Below are positions 1-7,883 of a stretch of 64,000 bases of DNA, one piece after another (position 1 is the first letter of the stretch; every line of letters begins with the position of its first letter). This stretch comes from Nitrosomonas sp. Nm33 (GTDB lineage Bacteria; Pseudomonadota; Gammaproteobacteria; Burkholderiales; Nitrosomonadaceae): contig NZ_FNPJ01000005.1 of assembly GCF_900107265.1 (NCBI RefSeq), positions 1 to 64,000 of the forward strand, read 5' to 3'. The position numbers were made by a program, and so were the translations under genes. Below the pieces are notes generated by a model. The model worked only from the letters and a program-made list of their open reading frames with translations, had not been told where the DNA came from and searched no databases.

Positions 1-122
1 GCTTACACGTTCCGCGAGAAGAAACCTTCACTTAATATCAGATTCACTCAAGCTCTTCCACTTGTAGGGTTGTGATTCTTATGTCGAACTCACGTTAATT
101 AAGAACACAAAATGGGGTAGTA

Positions 123-224
123 ATTCCATTTCCAAATTAAACATGACGCAAGAGTGAACCGCAGACAGTATCAATAATATGGCGAGGAGATCCGACAAAG
201 TCAGGTTTGATTTGGAAATGGAAT
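123..224 (+). mobile_element. MITE copy 1 (102-bp family)
   Basis: This is a full copy of a short non-coding element bounded by inverted ends (attccatttccaaattaaac on the left, its near-complement gtttgatttggaaatggaat on the right) and flanked by TA on both sides. The core carries the family signature cagacagtatcaataata. Nine other copies or fragments occur in the window. It encodes no transposase, so it must have been moved by an enzyme encoded elsewhere (inference). Confidence 0.85.
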
Positions 225-373
225 TACATCTGCCCTATACCGTAGATCTATCACAATATAACCAGCTCACTAATGCTGATCTGGCTGCGCATATCGATCG
301 GATGAGCGTAGCGATTTATGACAAGAATGTCCAAACCGATGAAACGAAAGCTGAAAATTTAGCGAAAGTATAA
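179..373 (+). pseudogene. 3' remnant of a nucleotidyltransferase-like gene, fused to a MITE
   Basis: A 64-codon frame starts inside MITE copy 1, so its first ~15 residues are MITE-derived. The rest, with LPYTVDLSQYNQL and NADLAAHIDRMSVAIY, resembles the C-terminal end of small MntA-like nucleotidyltransferase-domain proteins, where an LPxxVDLS strand is followed by a helix ending in HIxRVGxxxY. The N-terminal catalytic part (GSxxxG and DxD) is missing, so the protein cannot be a working nucleotidyltransferase. The MITE lies exactly at the break. The family match is from memory of the motif and is moderate at best. Confidence 0.4.
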
Positions 374-396
374 GAATGAATGGAGGAAACATTACG

Positions 397-450
397 ATGC
401 AGGTAATCAAATTTACTTCGCTGAGATATTCAGCGAATAAGCATGCATGA
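397..450 (+). other. Orphan start region: strong RBS followed by a 17-codon frame
   Basis: A good Shine-Dalgarno (ggagga at about 381-386) precedes an ATG that opens a frame of only 17 codons (MQVIKFTSLRYSANKHA). The frame runs into the 3' end of the convergent membrane gene. It may be the stump of a gene that once followed the nucleotidyltransferase, or chance. Confidence 0.2.
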
Positions 451-2017
451 TTTCCTGGATTGCCAGAGTCACTTTGGTTTCAAGATCGTCTTGCCAGCGC
501 GTTCCATTCTGACCATAAATAATAACCCGGCGGGTGCTGAGATCGATCGGTATATCATCAGTATTTTTTGAAATGATCAGCACTGGTTTGGCGAGGGTAT
601 GGGCGATACCGAGTTCATAAAGCACATTGGGATTTCTTCCCGAAATATCGGCGATGACGAAATCTGCGATGTTAATACTTTGCCAGATATCAACCAGAAT
701 ATCGCTGGGCTTAAACACATCGTCCCCGCGCATCGGCTGAACAGCTAATGATTTACAGACACCGGACAGGATACGGTGCACGTCATCAGACCATTCAAGA
801 CTAAATGGCATGACAATAAAACAGCTTATCTGGCCTAGCCCAGCGCTCCTTACAACTTCGGGATAAAGCCTTTCCGGCCCAAGAAAAATGACATCCTGTT
901 TAAGCTGACGCACCGACTGACTGAGTGAATCAAGATATTCACCCAATCCAGTAGACAGCAGCGTAGTGTGGATTCGTCCATCTTCAGCCCGCCAGTCTGC
1001 ATGCTCCAGCCGGTTCTGATGCAAGCGTTTAGTATATTTTTTAAGATACTGCACACCATCGTCAAAATGATCTGTTAACCAGACCACGCTGACCACTAGG
1101 GCAACGATAAACAGAACCGCAAAAAAAGCTTTCCATACAACGTGAATATGAATCAGACCCAGCACTACCATCATCAATAATCCCCCCAAGGAGAGCAGGA
1201 TGAGAACCCCTGATAGATCAGACCTTGAGCGCTTGATCTTGTTTTCGTAGTAATGCACATCATGGGTTTTTTCAAGATTTTCTTTCCTGATCTCGGATAA
1301 CAGCAAATAGGAAGACAATAATAAAAATTGACCGAACATCCAGACAGCTTCAATACCTGCCGGCACATCTTGTTCGCTGTAAACCATATCACTCGCTATC
1401 AACAAAGCTGTTGCCAACAGCATCCAGTTAATAACAAACGGTGCCTTCAATAAAATACACCCCAGACCAATCAGCAACACTAGAAATTCCAGACCAGCAG
1501 TCACTGCATCGAGCCGCCCTGCTATGGTGTTGAGACTCGAGTTATATTGAGAGTAATAAAAGCTCGCTAGAATCAATGCCAAGCCAAAAAACAAGAGAGA
1601 AAAAACTGCCTTGGTCAACGCTGTCGGGGGATAACGATGCCACAGCTCTATCGCCAGATAACCCCAAGCGCATACCCAACTAAAGACAAATCCGCTATAA
1701 CAGATATTCGAATAATTGGGAAGGCCAGGTTGCATAAAATACAAAAAATTATGAATTCCATCCGAGTCATGACTCAGCCAGGAGATCGTCAGCAGGATCA
1801 GGCCAACGCCCTGGATGGTCATAAATACAGAATAAGGCCTGACCACCTTCAATGCAGCAATGAAGGCTGCAAGCACCGCAGCTACGGTCACCAGACCCTG
1901 ATCCCATTTGTTAAAGTTCACCCCAAAAGCCTGATCTCCCACTACTAGCCAACAACATAGCCACAACACGTAAATCGCCGCAATTCCTCCCAGGTACAAA
2001 TTGGTTGATACTTTCAT
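413..2017 (-). CDS. Polytopic membrane protein with C-terminal TIR/nucleoside-deoxyribosyltransferase-like domain
   Basis: The protein has 534 residues. Residues ~1-240 hold about eight hydrophobic segments and ~268-315 two more. A charged linker follows, then a soluble domain from ~399 to the end. That domain has CFIVMPF, VIADISGRNPNVLYELGIAH and IPIDLSTRRVIIY, the pattern of the TIR-like/nucleoside 2-deoxyribosyltransferase-like fold. The Glu of YELG (~468) sits where these families keep their catalytic glutamate. Known relatives cleave nucleotides or NAD, or act as effectors in stress and anti-phage signalling; function here is inference. The ATG at 2017 is preferred over the adjacent TTG because an AAAGGA ribosome site lies just upstream. 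The gene is isolated between a nucleotidyltransferase remnant and repeat-rich DNA. Confidence 0.75.
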   Translation of the reverse strand: MKVSTNLYLGGIAAIYVLWLCCWLVVGDQAFGVNFNKWDQGLVTVAAVLAAFIAALKVVRPYSVFMTIQGVGLILLTISWLSHDSDGIHNFLYFMQPGLPNYSNICYSGFVFSWVCAWGYLAIELWHRYPPTALTKAVFSLLFFGLALILASFYYSQYNSSLNTIAGRLDAVTAGLEFLVLLIGLGCILLKAPFVINWMLLATALLIASDMVYSEQDVPAGIEAVWMFGQFLLLSSYLLLSEIRKENLEKTHDVHYYENKIKRSRSDLSGVLILLSLGGLLMMVVLGLIHIHVVWKAFFAVLFIVALVVSVVWLTDHFDDGVQYLKKYTKRLHQNRLEHADWRAEDGRIHTTLLSTGLGEYLDSLSQSVRQLKQDVIFLGPERLYPEVVRSAGLGQISCFIVMPFSLEWSDDVHRILSGVCKSLAVQPMRGDDVFKPSDILVDIWQSINIADFVIADISGRNPNVLYELGIAHTLAKPVLIISKNTDDIPIDLSTRRVIIYGQNGTRWQDDLETKVTLAIQEIMHAYSLNISAK

Positions 2018-2051
2018 CAATGATCCTTTAGTTCATGTTCTGTTATGCCTA

Positions 2052-2148
2052 ATTCCATTTTCTAAATCAAATCTGGCCTTGTCGGCTTTTCCTTTTTCCT
2101 TATTGTATTATTTATACTGTCGGCAGCTCGGTCAAAATCCTGTGCCAT
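2052..2148 (-). mobile_element. MITE copy 2, truncated
   Basis: The inverted-orientation left end attccattttctaaatcaaa and the core tattatttatactgtc are recognisable. The distal end breaks down after about 2133 and the second inverted end is missing. It lies just upstream of the membrane TIR-like gene. Confidence 0.65.
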
Positions 2149-2520
2149 GGCAGCAAAGATTAGCGATAATGATCAATATAAAAAAATCGAGTAATGATAC
2201 TTGCTCGCAATGCCGCTAGCATAGCAGATCATAATGATGATGGATGTCGTGACTGATTGTTACAGTGAATCGAATTCTATTTAGCTGGTAAGTTGCTGCA
2301 TCAATTACGTTGCAGCCCACAACAGGAATAGGCCATAAGCACAACCGAAGAACCTTGGAAAGCTGATGGCCCGATGAGCCCACCATTGGTGATGGTGTCG
2401 AAAAGCTTAGTTTGGAATGAACACAGGCGAGTCGTTGCGGAAATCCTCATCCAGCGAGTTCTGTTGAGGGAGAGTTTTGCCACTCTCCATAATAACTTCA
2501 TCCGCTTCAACCATGACCTG
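2149..2520. other. Intergenic stretch without a recognised gene
   Basis: Short frames exist on the minus strand, for example the one containing MESGKTLPQQNSLDEDF around 2405-2520, but none has a ribosome site or a family I recognise. It may hold the decayed end of a gene cut by MITE copy 3. Confidence 0.4.
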
Positions 2521-2621
2521 ATTCCATTTCTAAATCAGATCTGATTTTGTCAGCTTCTCCGCCGTATTATTTATACTGTCTGCGGCTCGCTCTTGTGTCA
2601 TGTTTGATTTAGAAATGGAAT
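2521..2621 (-). mobile_element. MITE copy 3
   Basis: A full-length copy in reverse orientation, bounded by attccatttctaaatcaga and gtttgatttagaaatggaat, with the core gccgtattatttatactgtc. It lies 34 bases beyond the 3' end of the pirin gene. Confidence 0.85.
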
Positions 2622-2655
2622 AATCTGAGGAATCCAGATTAAACCATTGTTGCTA

Positions 2656-3378
2656 TTATTTCTCGTAAGGCAGCTCTCTGGAGCTTAAATCGAATACCAA
2701 TACCTCAGCAGCCTGACCATGATTAAAATGAAGTTCACGTTCGTCTCGTACCCGCATCCCATCACCTGCGACCATAGGGTGGTTGTTCAGCTCAAGTAAA
2801 CCACGGGCGACATGCACATAGGCATAGCGGTTTTCCGGCAGATGCCAGGTGAATTGTTCATCACCATCAAATAGCCCCGCAAATACCCGTATATCCTGGT
2901 GGATCGAAAGCGATTTATGTTCACCATGTGGTGAAATGATCAAATGCAAACATCCCCGTTTTTTAGCTGCGTCAAAATGGTGTTGCTGATAGCGCGGCTT
3001 CACCCCCAGCTGAGCAGGCACAATCCAGATTTGCAGAAAGTGGACTGGTTCATACGCTGAAGCATTATGTTCACTATGGGTGATACCAGTCCCAGCGCTC
3101 ATTATTTGCACATCTCCTGGACGAATGACTGAGGTGGTTCCCATCGAATCACGATGCTCCAGCGCACCCTCCAGCACGTAGGAAAAAATCTCCATATCCT
3201 CATGGGAGTGAGGGGCAAAACCACGTGCAGGCTGCACGCGGTCCTCATTGATTACCAGCAAATCGGAAAAGCCCATTTGATCAGGATCCTGATAATTACC
3301 AAACGAAAACGTATGCTGCGAATATAACCACCCCAGATCGGCAATACCACGTGCGTTTGCAGGTCTAAGTTCTAACAT
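2656..3378 (-). CDS. Pirin family protein (YhhW-like bicupin)
   Basis: A 240-residue bicupin. The N-terminal cupin has HSHEDMEIFSYVLEG and ITHSEH; His57, His59, His101 and Glu103 match the four metal ligands of pirin/YhhW. Characterised family members are metal-dependent proteins, some with quercetin dioxygenase activity, others acting as redox-sensing co-regulators; the substrate here is unknown. The ATG at 3378 is chosen because AAGGAGA lies 8 bases upstream, which discards a 14-residue upstream extension. The DoxX gene lies 25 bases upstream on the same strand, and the pair diverges from a LysR regulator, a common layout for a small redox-stress operon. Confidence 0.9.
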   Translation of the reverse strand: MLELRPANARGIADLGWLYSQHTFSFGNYQDPDQMGFSDLLVINEDRVQPARGFAPHSHEDMEIFSYVLEGALEHRDSMGTTSVIRPGDVQIMSAGTGITHSEHNASAYEPVHFLQIWIVPAQLGVKPRYQQHHFDAAKKRGCLHLIISPHGEHKSLSIHQDIRVFAGLFDGDEQFTWHLPENRYAYVHVARGLLELNNHPMVAGDGMRVRDERELHFNHGQAAEVLVFDLSSRELPYEK

Positions 3379-3403
3379 GATGATCTCCTTTTTCTGTAAA
3401 AAA

Positions 3404-3844
3404 TTAGACGCCATCACCATACAGTTTGCGGTCTAACGACAAGCGTCCCGCGCCGGTCAGCGCAAGCACCAGCAGGCCTCCTGCCATACTGATATTTTTC
3501 ATCAGCATGATTTGCTGGATCTGATCGGCTGAGCCACCATGAAAAATAATGCCTGTGACAACCGAAAATCCAGCCAACAAGAGGGCTATAGCGCGTGTTT
3601 GCCAGCCGAGTATCAATGCCACACCGCCTCCCACTTCAAGTGCGATAGTTAAGGGTAATAAAAAGGAAGATACCCCCATGCTGGCCATATACTGGGCTGT
3701 GCCCTCATAGCCCACGCCCAGCTTGTTAACGCCGGCCATGACAAAAATATACGCTATCAATACACGCGATATTAGAAATAATACATTGGCTACAGTGGCT
3801 TGGGTCAAGAAACGAGTAACGGTATTGTGAATTATTTGAAACAT
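3404..3844 (-). CDS. DoxX family membrane protein
   Basis: A 146-residue inner-membrane protein with four hydrophobic segments and the DoxX pattern: FLISRVLIAYIFVMAGVNKL near residue 25, then a GGGVALILGW segment and a final MAGGLLVLALTGAGRLSLD stretch. Family members are small quinone- or redox-linked membrane proteins; the activity of this one is not known. It is probably the first gene of a doxX-pirin operon. Its start lies 106 bases from the divergent LysR gene, which likely controls it. Confidence 0.88.
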   Translation of the reverse strand: MFQIIHNTVTRFLTQATVANVLFLISRVLIAYIFVMAGVNKLGVGYEGTAQYMASMGVSSFLLPLTIALEVGGGVALILGWQTRAIALLLAGFSVVTGIIFHGGSADQIQQIMLMKNISMAGGLLVLALTGAGRLSLDRKLYGDGV

Positions 3845-3950
3845 GCTTGCTTCTCCAAAAGTAAATGATCAAGCTGATACTTTACTATTGTTCCTGATAA
3901 CAGATAAGTAAATTATAATGGGAAAAACTGTTATCAATAATGGAACAATT

Positions 3951-4892
3951 ATGCTACCTACCCTCATCAATCTCAACGACTTAGTCATATTTGAAGAAGT
4001 CATCCGCACAGGCGGTTTCAGCGCAGCTGCACGCAAGTTGAACCAGCCGAAAGCGTCAGTCAGTCGAGCAATCCAGCGCCTGGAAGATGATCTGGCTGTT
4101 CGTCTGATCCAGCGCACCACACGCAGTTTACGCCTGACGGAAGCGGGTGTGCTGCTCTATGAGCAGGCTAATGCCTCATTGGAACAGATCGGGGATGTAT
4201 TGTGCCGCATCAAAAATATGCATGAGCAACCAGAAGGTCACTTAAAAATTACCATGCCGATAGAATTTGGCATGTTTTTTATGGGCAGTTTGATTGCAGA
4301 TTTCATGCAGCTTTATCCGCAGGTGTATGTGCAAGTAGATCTTTCCTCACGCCTGGTAAATTTAATCGAGGAAGGATTTGATCTGGCACTGCGCATGGGT
4401 GCGAGTACATTACAGGATTCGAGCCTGGTCGCCAAAAAACTGAGTGAACTGCCGCTCAGGTTTTACGCGAGTCCTTACTATCTAGGCAAGTATGGTCGTC
4501 CAGATACATTGCAGGCACTGACAAAACATGAAAGCATTCTGTTCCGCCATACCCATCAGCAAACTATTCAAGCCAGCTGCCTCTCTCATAAAAAAGCACC
4601 GAATAACCGCACTGAGACTCAACTTCACGGCAAGTTGAGCGTAGATCATTACAGCGTAATGAAAGATGCTGCAGTAGCAGGCGCGGGAATTGCCTTAATG
4701 CCACCATTTATGTGTCATGCTGAAGTACTGGCCGGTCAATTGTTAAATATCCTTGAGCAGTATGTTGTTGAAACCGATCAATTATTTCTGGTTTATCCCA
4801 CTCGTAAACATCAATCCGCAGCGGTCAAAATCCTGCTCGATTTTATGACCCAGCGTTTGCTATCCCATCCATTACTGAACCCCGATCAATGA
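3951..4892 (+). CDS. LysR family transcriptional regulator
   Basis: A 313-residue LysR-type regulator. The N-terminal winged helix-turn-helix is clear (FSAAARKLNQPKASVSRAI, then RTTRSLRLTEAG), followed by a type 2 periplasmic-binding effector domain from about residue 90. It diverges from doxX-pirin and is the obvious candidate to regulate them (inference from layout). An in-frame ATG at 3918 would add 11 residues, but neither start has a strong ribosome site; 3951 gives the usual spacing between the start and the HTH. Confidence 0.9.
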   Translation: MLPTLINLNDLVIFEEVIRTGGFSAAARKLNQPKASVSRAIQRLEDDLAVRLIQRTTRSLRLTEAGVLLYEQANASLEQIGDVLCRIKNMHEQPEGHLKITMPIEFGMFFMGSLIADFMQLYPQVYVQVDLSSRLVNLIEEGFDLALRMGASTLQDSSLVAKKLSELPLRFYASPYYLGKYGRPDTLQALTKHESILFRHTHQQTIQASCLSHKKAPNNRTETQLHGKLSVDHYSVMKDAAVAGAGIALMPPFMCHAEVLAGQLLNILEQYVVETDQLFLVYPTRKHQSAAVKILLDFMTQRLLSHPLLNPDQ

Positions 4893-4909
4893 AATTCATA
4901 TGCTACCGT

Positions 4910-5374
4910 TCACCTGGCTAAAACCTTGTACATAGCTGCAGCAGAAATACCAAACACTATGTGCGCAACCAACGTAATCCAATCCCGCGTTTCGACAAAC
5001 CACGGATAAATACTGACAAAACCATACATATTGACGACAAATAATCCCATGCCAAATAAACCACCTGCGATCAGCGCAGCTTTCATGGCAAGAGGACGAA
5101 TCAACCAGGAAAGTATAAGCGCATAGATAATTGAAAGGGCAAAATGAATCCCTGTCGCAATGAGCATAATTTGCCAATCCATTGTCATTGGCGGAGGTAA
5201 CACCCCCTCCCCCATGATGATCGCTGCAGCAAAACGTACATCACGATATAAAATCGAAGGCAGTGCATCCCAGAAAAACCACCATAGCAAGATCTGCGCA
5301 ACAGTCGAGAATATTGCTGCAGCTACGCCAGCCAAACACGCAGCTAACCAGAATCTCGCTGATCGAGTCATCAT
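4910..5374 (-). CDS. Hypothetical four-helix membrane protein
   Basis: A 154-residue protein with four clear hydrophobic segments (about 8-33, 66-92, 95-117, 129-150) and a conserved-looking polar loop between the first two. I do not recognise a family with confidence; it loosely resembles small YagU/DUF1440-like membrane proteins. It is convergent with the LysR gene and lies 47 bases downstream of the GDT1-like gene on the same strand, so the two may be co-transcribed. Confidence 0.65.
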   Translation of the reverse strand: MMTRSARFWLAACLAGVAAAIFSTVAQILLWWFFWDALPSILYRDVRFAAAIIMGEGVLPPPMTMDWQIMLIATGIHFALSIIYALILSWLIRPLAMKAALIAGGLFGMGLFVVNMYGFVSIYPWFVETRDWITLVAHIVFGISAAAMYKVLAR

Positions 5375-5421
5375 AAAAGATTAAGCAAATGGATATTTTT
5401 AACTCTAAAATACTTTTAGAG

Positions 5422-5694
5422 TTAAGCTTTCAACAACGTCCATATACCAATCCCGATAAATCCTACTCCTGCAAGATAATGCAGATGTTTTGCACTGATA
5501 TATTGGGCAATCACACCACCCAGCAACACACCTATGGCCGAAGTCAATATCAGTGCCAACGAAGCGCCGAGAAATACGGTCAGTTTGCTTACTTCCTTGT
5601 CTGCCGCAAACAGCATGGTGGCTAATTGAGTTTTATCTCCTAACTCAGCGATAAACACAGCAGCAAAAACAGTGAGTAATAATTTGTAGTCCAT
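5422..5694 (-). CDS. TMEM165/GDT1 (UPF0016) family transporter, single-repeat form
   Basis: A 90-residue protein carrying one copy of the family signature ELGDKTQLATMLFAA near residue 17, followed by two further hydrophobic segments. GDT1/MneA-type proteins export Mn2+ or exchange cations. Most have two inverted copies of this unit in ~190 residues; this one has a single unit and would have to dimerise (inference). Confidence 0.85.
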   Translation of the reverse strand: MDYKLLLTVFAAVFIAELGDKTQLATMLFAADKEVSKLTVFLGASLALILTSAIGVLLGGVIAQYISAKHLHYLAGVGFIGIGIWTLLKA

Positions 5695-5750
5695 TTGAAA
5701 GAGTAAAAATTATTTTTGAACCACGCCATCAATAACCCAAATCAGAAACT

Positions 5751-6848
5751 TCAGCCAGCGAACTCAACTCCGGTTTGGCTCAAACCAACGAGATTGATAT
5801 TGGTCTCATTCGCAACGGAATTTGCTGCTAACACCAACACCTCAGCCTGAGTCATGGTACCCCCACTGCCTTGCAATAAGCCAACAAAGAAATCTCGCTG
5901 CTCTGCCGAGGGCGGTACACCTACTACGTTCTGGTAAACAAGGTTGACAAAATCAACATTGCTGGATGAGCCTGCCAGTGACATGAATAGCGGAGAATTG
6001 ATGACCAGCTGGCTGACTTCCAATATCGAGCGACCACTATCAAATAACTGTAAGCCGATAGCCACGAATTCGGGGGTAATATTCTGTGCGTCAAAGGCCG
6101 CTCCGATGAGGCGCACGGTATTGCCAGCAGCTTGACCCTGGCCAAGATCAATCGCCAGATTTTTATCCAGGAAATCGAACCGCTCGATATCAACCAGTGT
6201 GTCATTGCCTTCCGGCCCGCTCACAGTAAAACCTGATGCCGTTGGAGTGACAGTATTATCCGCGCGATTGCTGTTATAAACCACGGTATCTGCCCCAGCG
6301 CCACCATCCAGCAAATCATCACCTGCAAGCCCATTCAAAATATCATTACCTCCAAGCCCTTTCAAAATATCGTTAGCAGGGGTGCCAGTAAGATTATCGA
6401 CGCCTTCGGTGCCGACAATTAAATTGTCTTGAACAGTTTCTCCAGCAAAATTTTTGGGTGAGCTAGTCCCGGTTGCACCATTGCGGTCAATAGAGTGCGT
6501 GCCATCAAGCGGTAACGAACCATAAGTTATCTCATCGACATTTGCATAATTGACAGTCGCGCTACCATTGGTAAACAAAAATCCGTTAGGAACAATGTAA
6601 TCCGGCGTTACGATGCCAAGATCAGCAAAACCCTGGGTTGCGATGAGCACTGTCGTGTTGGCAGTATTTATACTGGGAAGATTATTGGGAAATGTGAAAG
6701 CGTTAGTTGTATCACCCTGCTTAACCGAAATAGCATGATTCATCAAGAATGATTCCCCATTAACGTTGCCCACTGCCAATTCTATAAACTGGACAGTGCC
6801 ATCAGCGTTCGAATAAAGCTCATTGATACGGTATAGGTGAAATGACAT
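5751..6848 (-). CDS. RTX-type calcium-binding secreted protein with DUF4214-like C-terminus
   Basis: A 365-residue protein. Residues ~1-135 (YRINELYSNADGTVQFIEL...) look like a lamin-tail-like beta domain. Residues ~150-190 carry glycine/aspartate nonapeptides (GGNDILNGLAGDDLLDGG) that bind calcium in RTX proteins. The C-terminal ~110 residues (NLVYQNVVGVPPSAEQRDFF) fit DUF4214. There is no N-terminal signal peptide, as expected for type I secretion, but no type I exporter is in the window. AAGGAGG lies 8 bases before the ATG. A 239-bp element lies 46 bases upstream of the start. Confidence 0.82.
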   Translation of the reverse strand: MSFHLYRINELYSNADGTVQFIELAVGNVNGESFLMNHAISVKQGDTTNAFTFPNNLPSINTANTTVLIATQGFADLGIVTPDYIVPNGFLFTNGSATVNYANVDEITYGSLPLDGTHSIDRNGATGTSSPKNFAGETVQDNLIVGTEGVDNLTGTPANDILKGLGGNDILNGLAGDDLLDGGAGADTVVYNSNRADNTVTPTASGFTVSGPEGNDTLVDIERFDFLDKNLAIDLGQGQAAGNTVRLIGAAFDAQNITPEFVAIGLQLFDSGRSILEVSQLVINSPLFMSLAGSSSNVDFVNLVYQNVVGVPPSAEQRDFFVGLLQGSGGTMTQAEVLVLAANSVANETNINLVGLSQTGVEFAG

Positions 6849-6893
6849 AGGACCCTCCTTCGCGCAGGAATGAAAAGAAATACTCGCGCATTG

Positions 6894-7132
6894 AACCTAG
6901 ATTCCTCGGTTGATCGCTCATTTTGATGTTAACATTATGAATATAATAACCATTCCTATAAATTTCATTCTCACCTTCTGGGTGTTTCCGCTTCGGGACG
7001 GATTGCGCGATTTTGCAAGCACATGGCTGCGTTGCAACTCCTTGGAATGGAGCGACCATTCCGCATCGTTGCGCCTTGCCCTGGACTCGCAAAACCACAC
7101 ACTCCATCCCGCCCAACTGAGGAATCTAGGTT
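6894..7132 (+). mobile_element. 239-bp inverted-end element, copy A
   Basis: This full copy begins aacctagattcctc and ends gaggaatctaggtt, which are perfect inverted complements. The interior matches the copy at 60512-60750 closely, including a gcgattttgcaagcacatgg block. No transposase is encoded. Both this copy and copy E keep an open frame reading LHPxQLRNxG at the right end, but that is explained by DNA similarity. Confidence 0.85.
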
Positions 7133-7171
7133 GAATGATAAAAACAATTCGATCTATAAATTTGATCTATA

Positions 7172-7218
7172 AATAAATAGATAATTCCTAAATATAGTCG
7201 GGGAATTACCTATTTATT
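7172..7218. repeat. 17-bp AT-rich inverted repeat
   Basis: aataaatagataattcc at 7172-7188 is complementary, with one mismatch, to 7202-7218, leaving a 13-base loop. It lies between the 239-bp element and the cytochrome gene, about 200 bases before the latter's start. It could be a terminator-like hairpin or an operator. Confidence 0.6.
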
Positions 7219-7414
7219 CATGTTAACTGCAAAACATCATCGATCTACCGTCAGTCAAACTTGCCATATTCCCATCCAGAAATACTAGAAATACTGATTA
7301 GAAATTAACAATATCCTTGACCACTGGGATCAGCAAGAGGTAATGTTCGTCCTCGCTAGATTGCAGCGTAACTATCAAGTTGGTAATCTTGAAAAAATAA
7401 ACCGGAGCATAACG

Positions 7415-7723
7415 ATGAAAAAAGTAACCGTATTATTAGCAACTGTGGGATTGGCAGGTTTGATTGGCTGTGGCAAAACGGATAATTACACCCCTGCAGC
7501 AACTGCCACTGGTGAGGAGATATTCAGCCTGAACTGTACTAAATGCCATAAACCCAATACCGATGGAAGCGTGCTGATGTTGAGCGCTGCAATGGCGAAT
7601 AAAGACGCTATCATCAAGAAAGTACAGGGAGGTAGTATGGGCATGACTGCCTTCCCTAACATTACGGGCGAACCTGCGGATCGTTTGGCGGAATATGTTC
7701 TCGCCAACAGCAAAACCAAGTAA
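7415..7723 (+). CDS. Lipoprotein c-type cytochrome (single haem)
   Basis: A 102-residue protein with a lipoprotein signal (LAGLIGC, lipid Cys19), a single haem motif CTKCH at 41-45 and a likely axial Met at 77 (GMTAFP). It resembles small class I cytochromes c that pass electrons in the periplasm; the lipid anchor would tether it to a membrane. The ATG at 7415 is chosen because CGGAG lies 8 bases upstream and it starts the signal peptide; an upstream ATG at 7343 would add 24 residues with no signal character. It is monocistronic, followed by a hairpin. Confidence 0.88.
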   Translation: MKKVTVLLATVGLAGLIGCGKTDNYTPAATATGEEIFSLNCTKCHKPNTDGSVLMLSAAMANKDAIIKKVQGGSMGMTAFPNITGEPADRLAEYVLANSKTK

Positions 7724-7742
7724 GTCTACTGGTTAACCTGTC

Positions 7743-7770
7743 TATTTCACCAGGCTGGCCTGGTGAAATA
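7743..7770 (+). terminator. Hairpin after the cytochrome gene
   Basis: A perfect 13-bp stem, tatttcaccaggc paired with gcctggtgaaata, with a 2-base loop starts 19 bases after the stop codon. No T-run follows, so it may protect the mRNA end rather than be a classic intrinsic terminator. Confidence 0.6.
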
Positions 7771-7883
7771 AGCTGGTTAAGCAGAGTGCTTCAGACGCAG
7801 AGATCATCATGGCAGCTAATTTGAAATCGTCCATCTTGAAGGAACAAGATGCATAGTCAAACTCACTGCTGAATCACCAATAG

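Noticed and set aside
2301-2510. 69-codon minus-strand frame
   Set aside because: No RBS and no family; a second overlapping frame looks equally protein-like, so neither is supported.
6910-7134. Open frame in the 239-bp element, also at 60555-60752
   Set aside because: Both frames are explained by DNA similarity of the element; no RBS, and the other copies break the frame.
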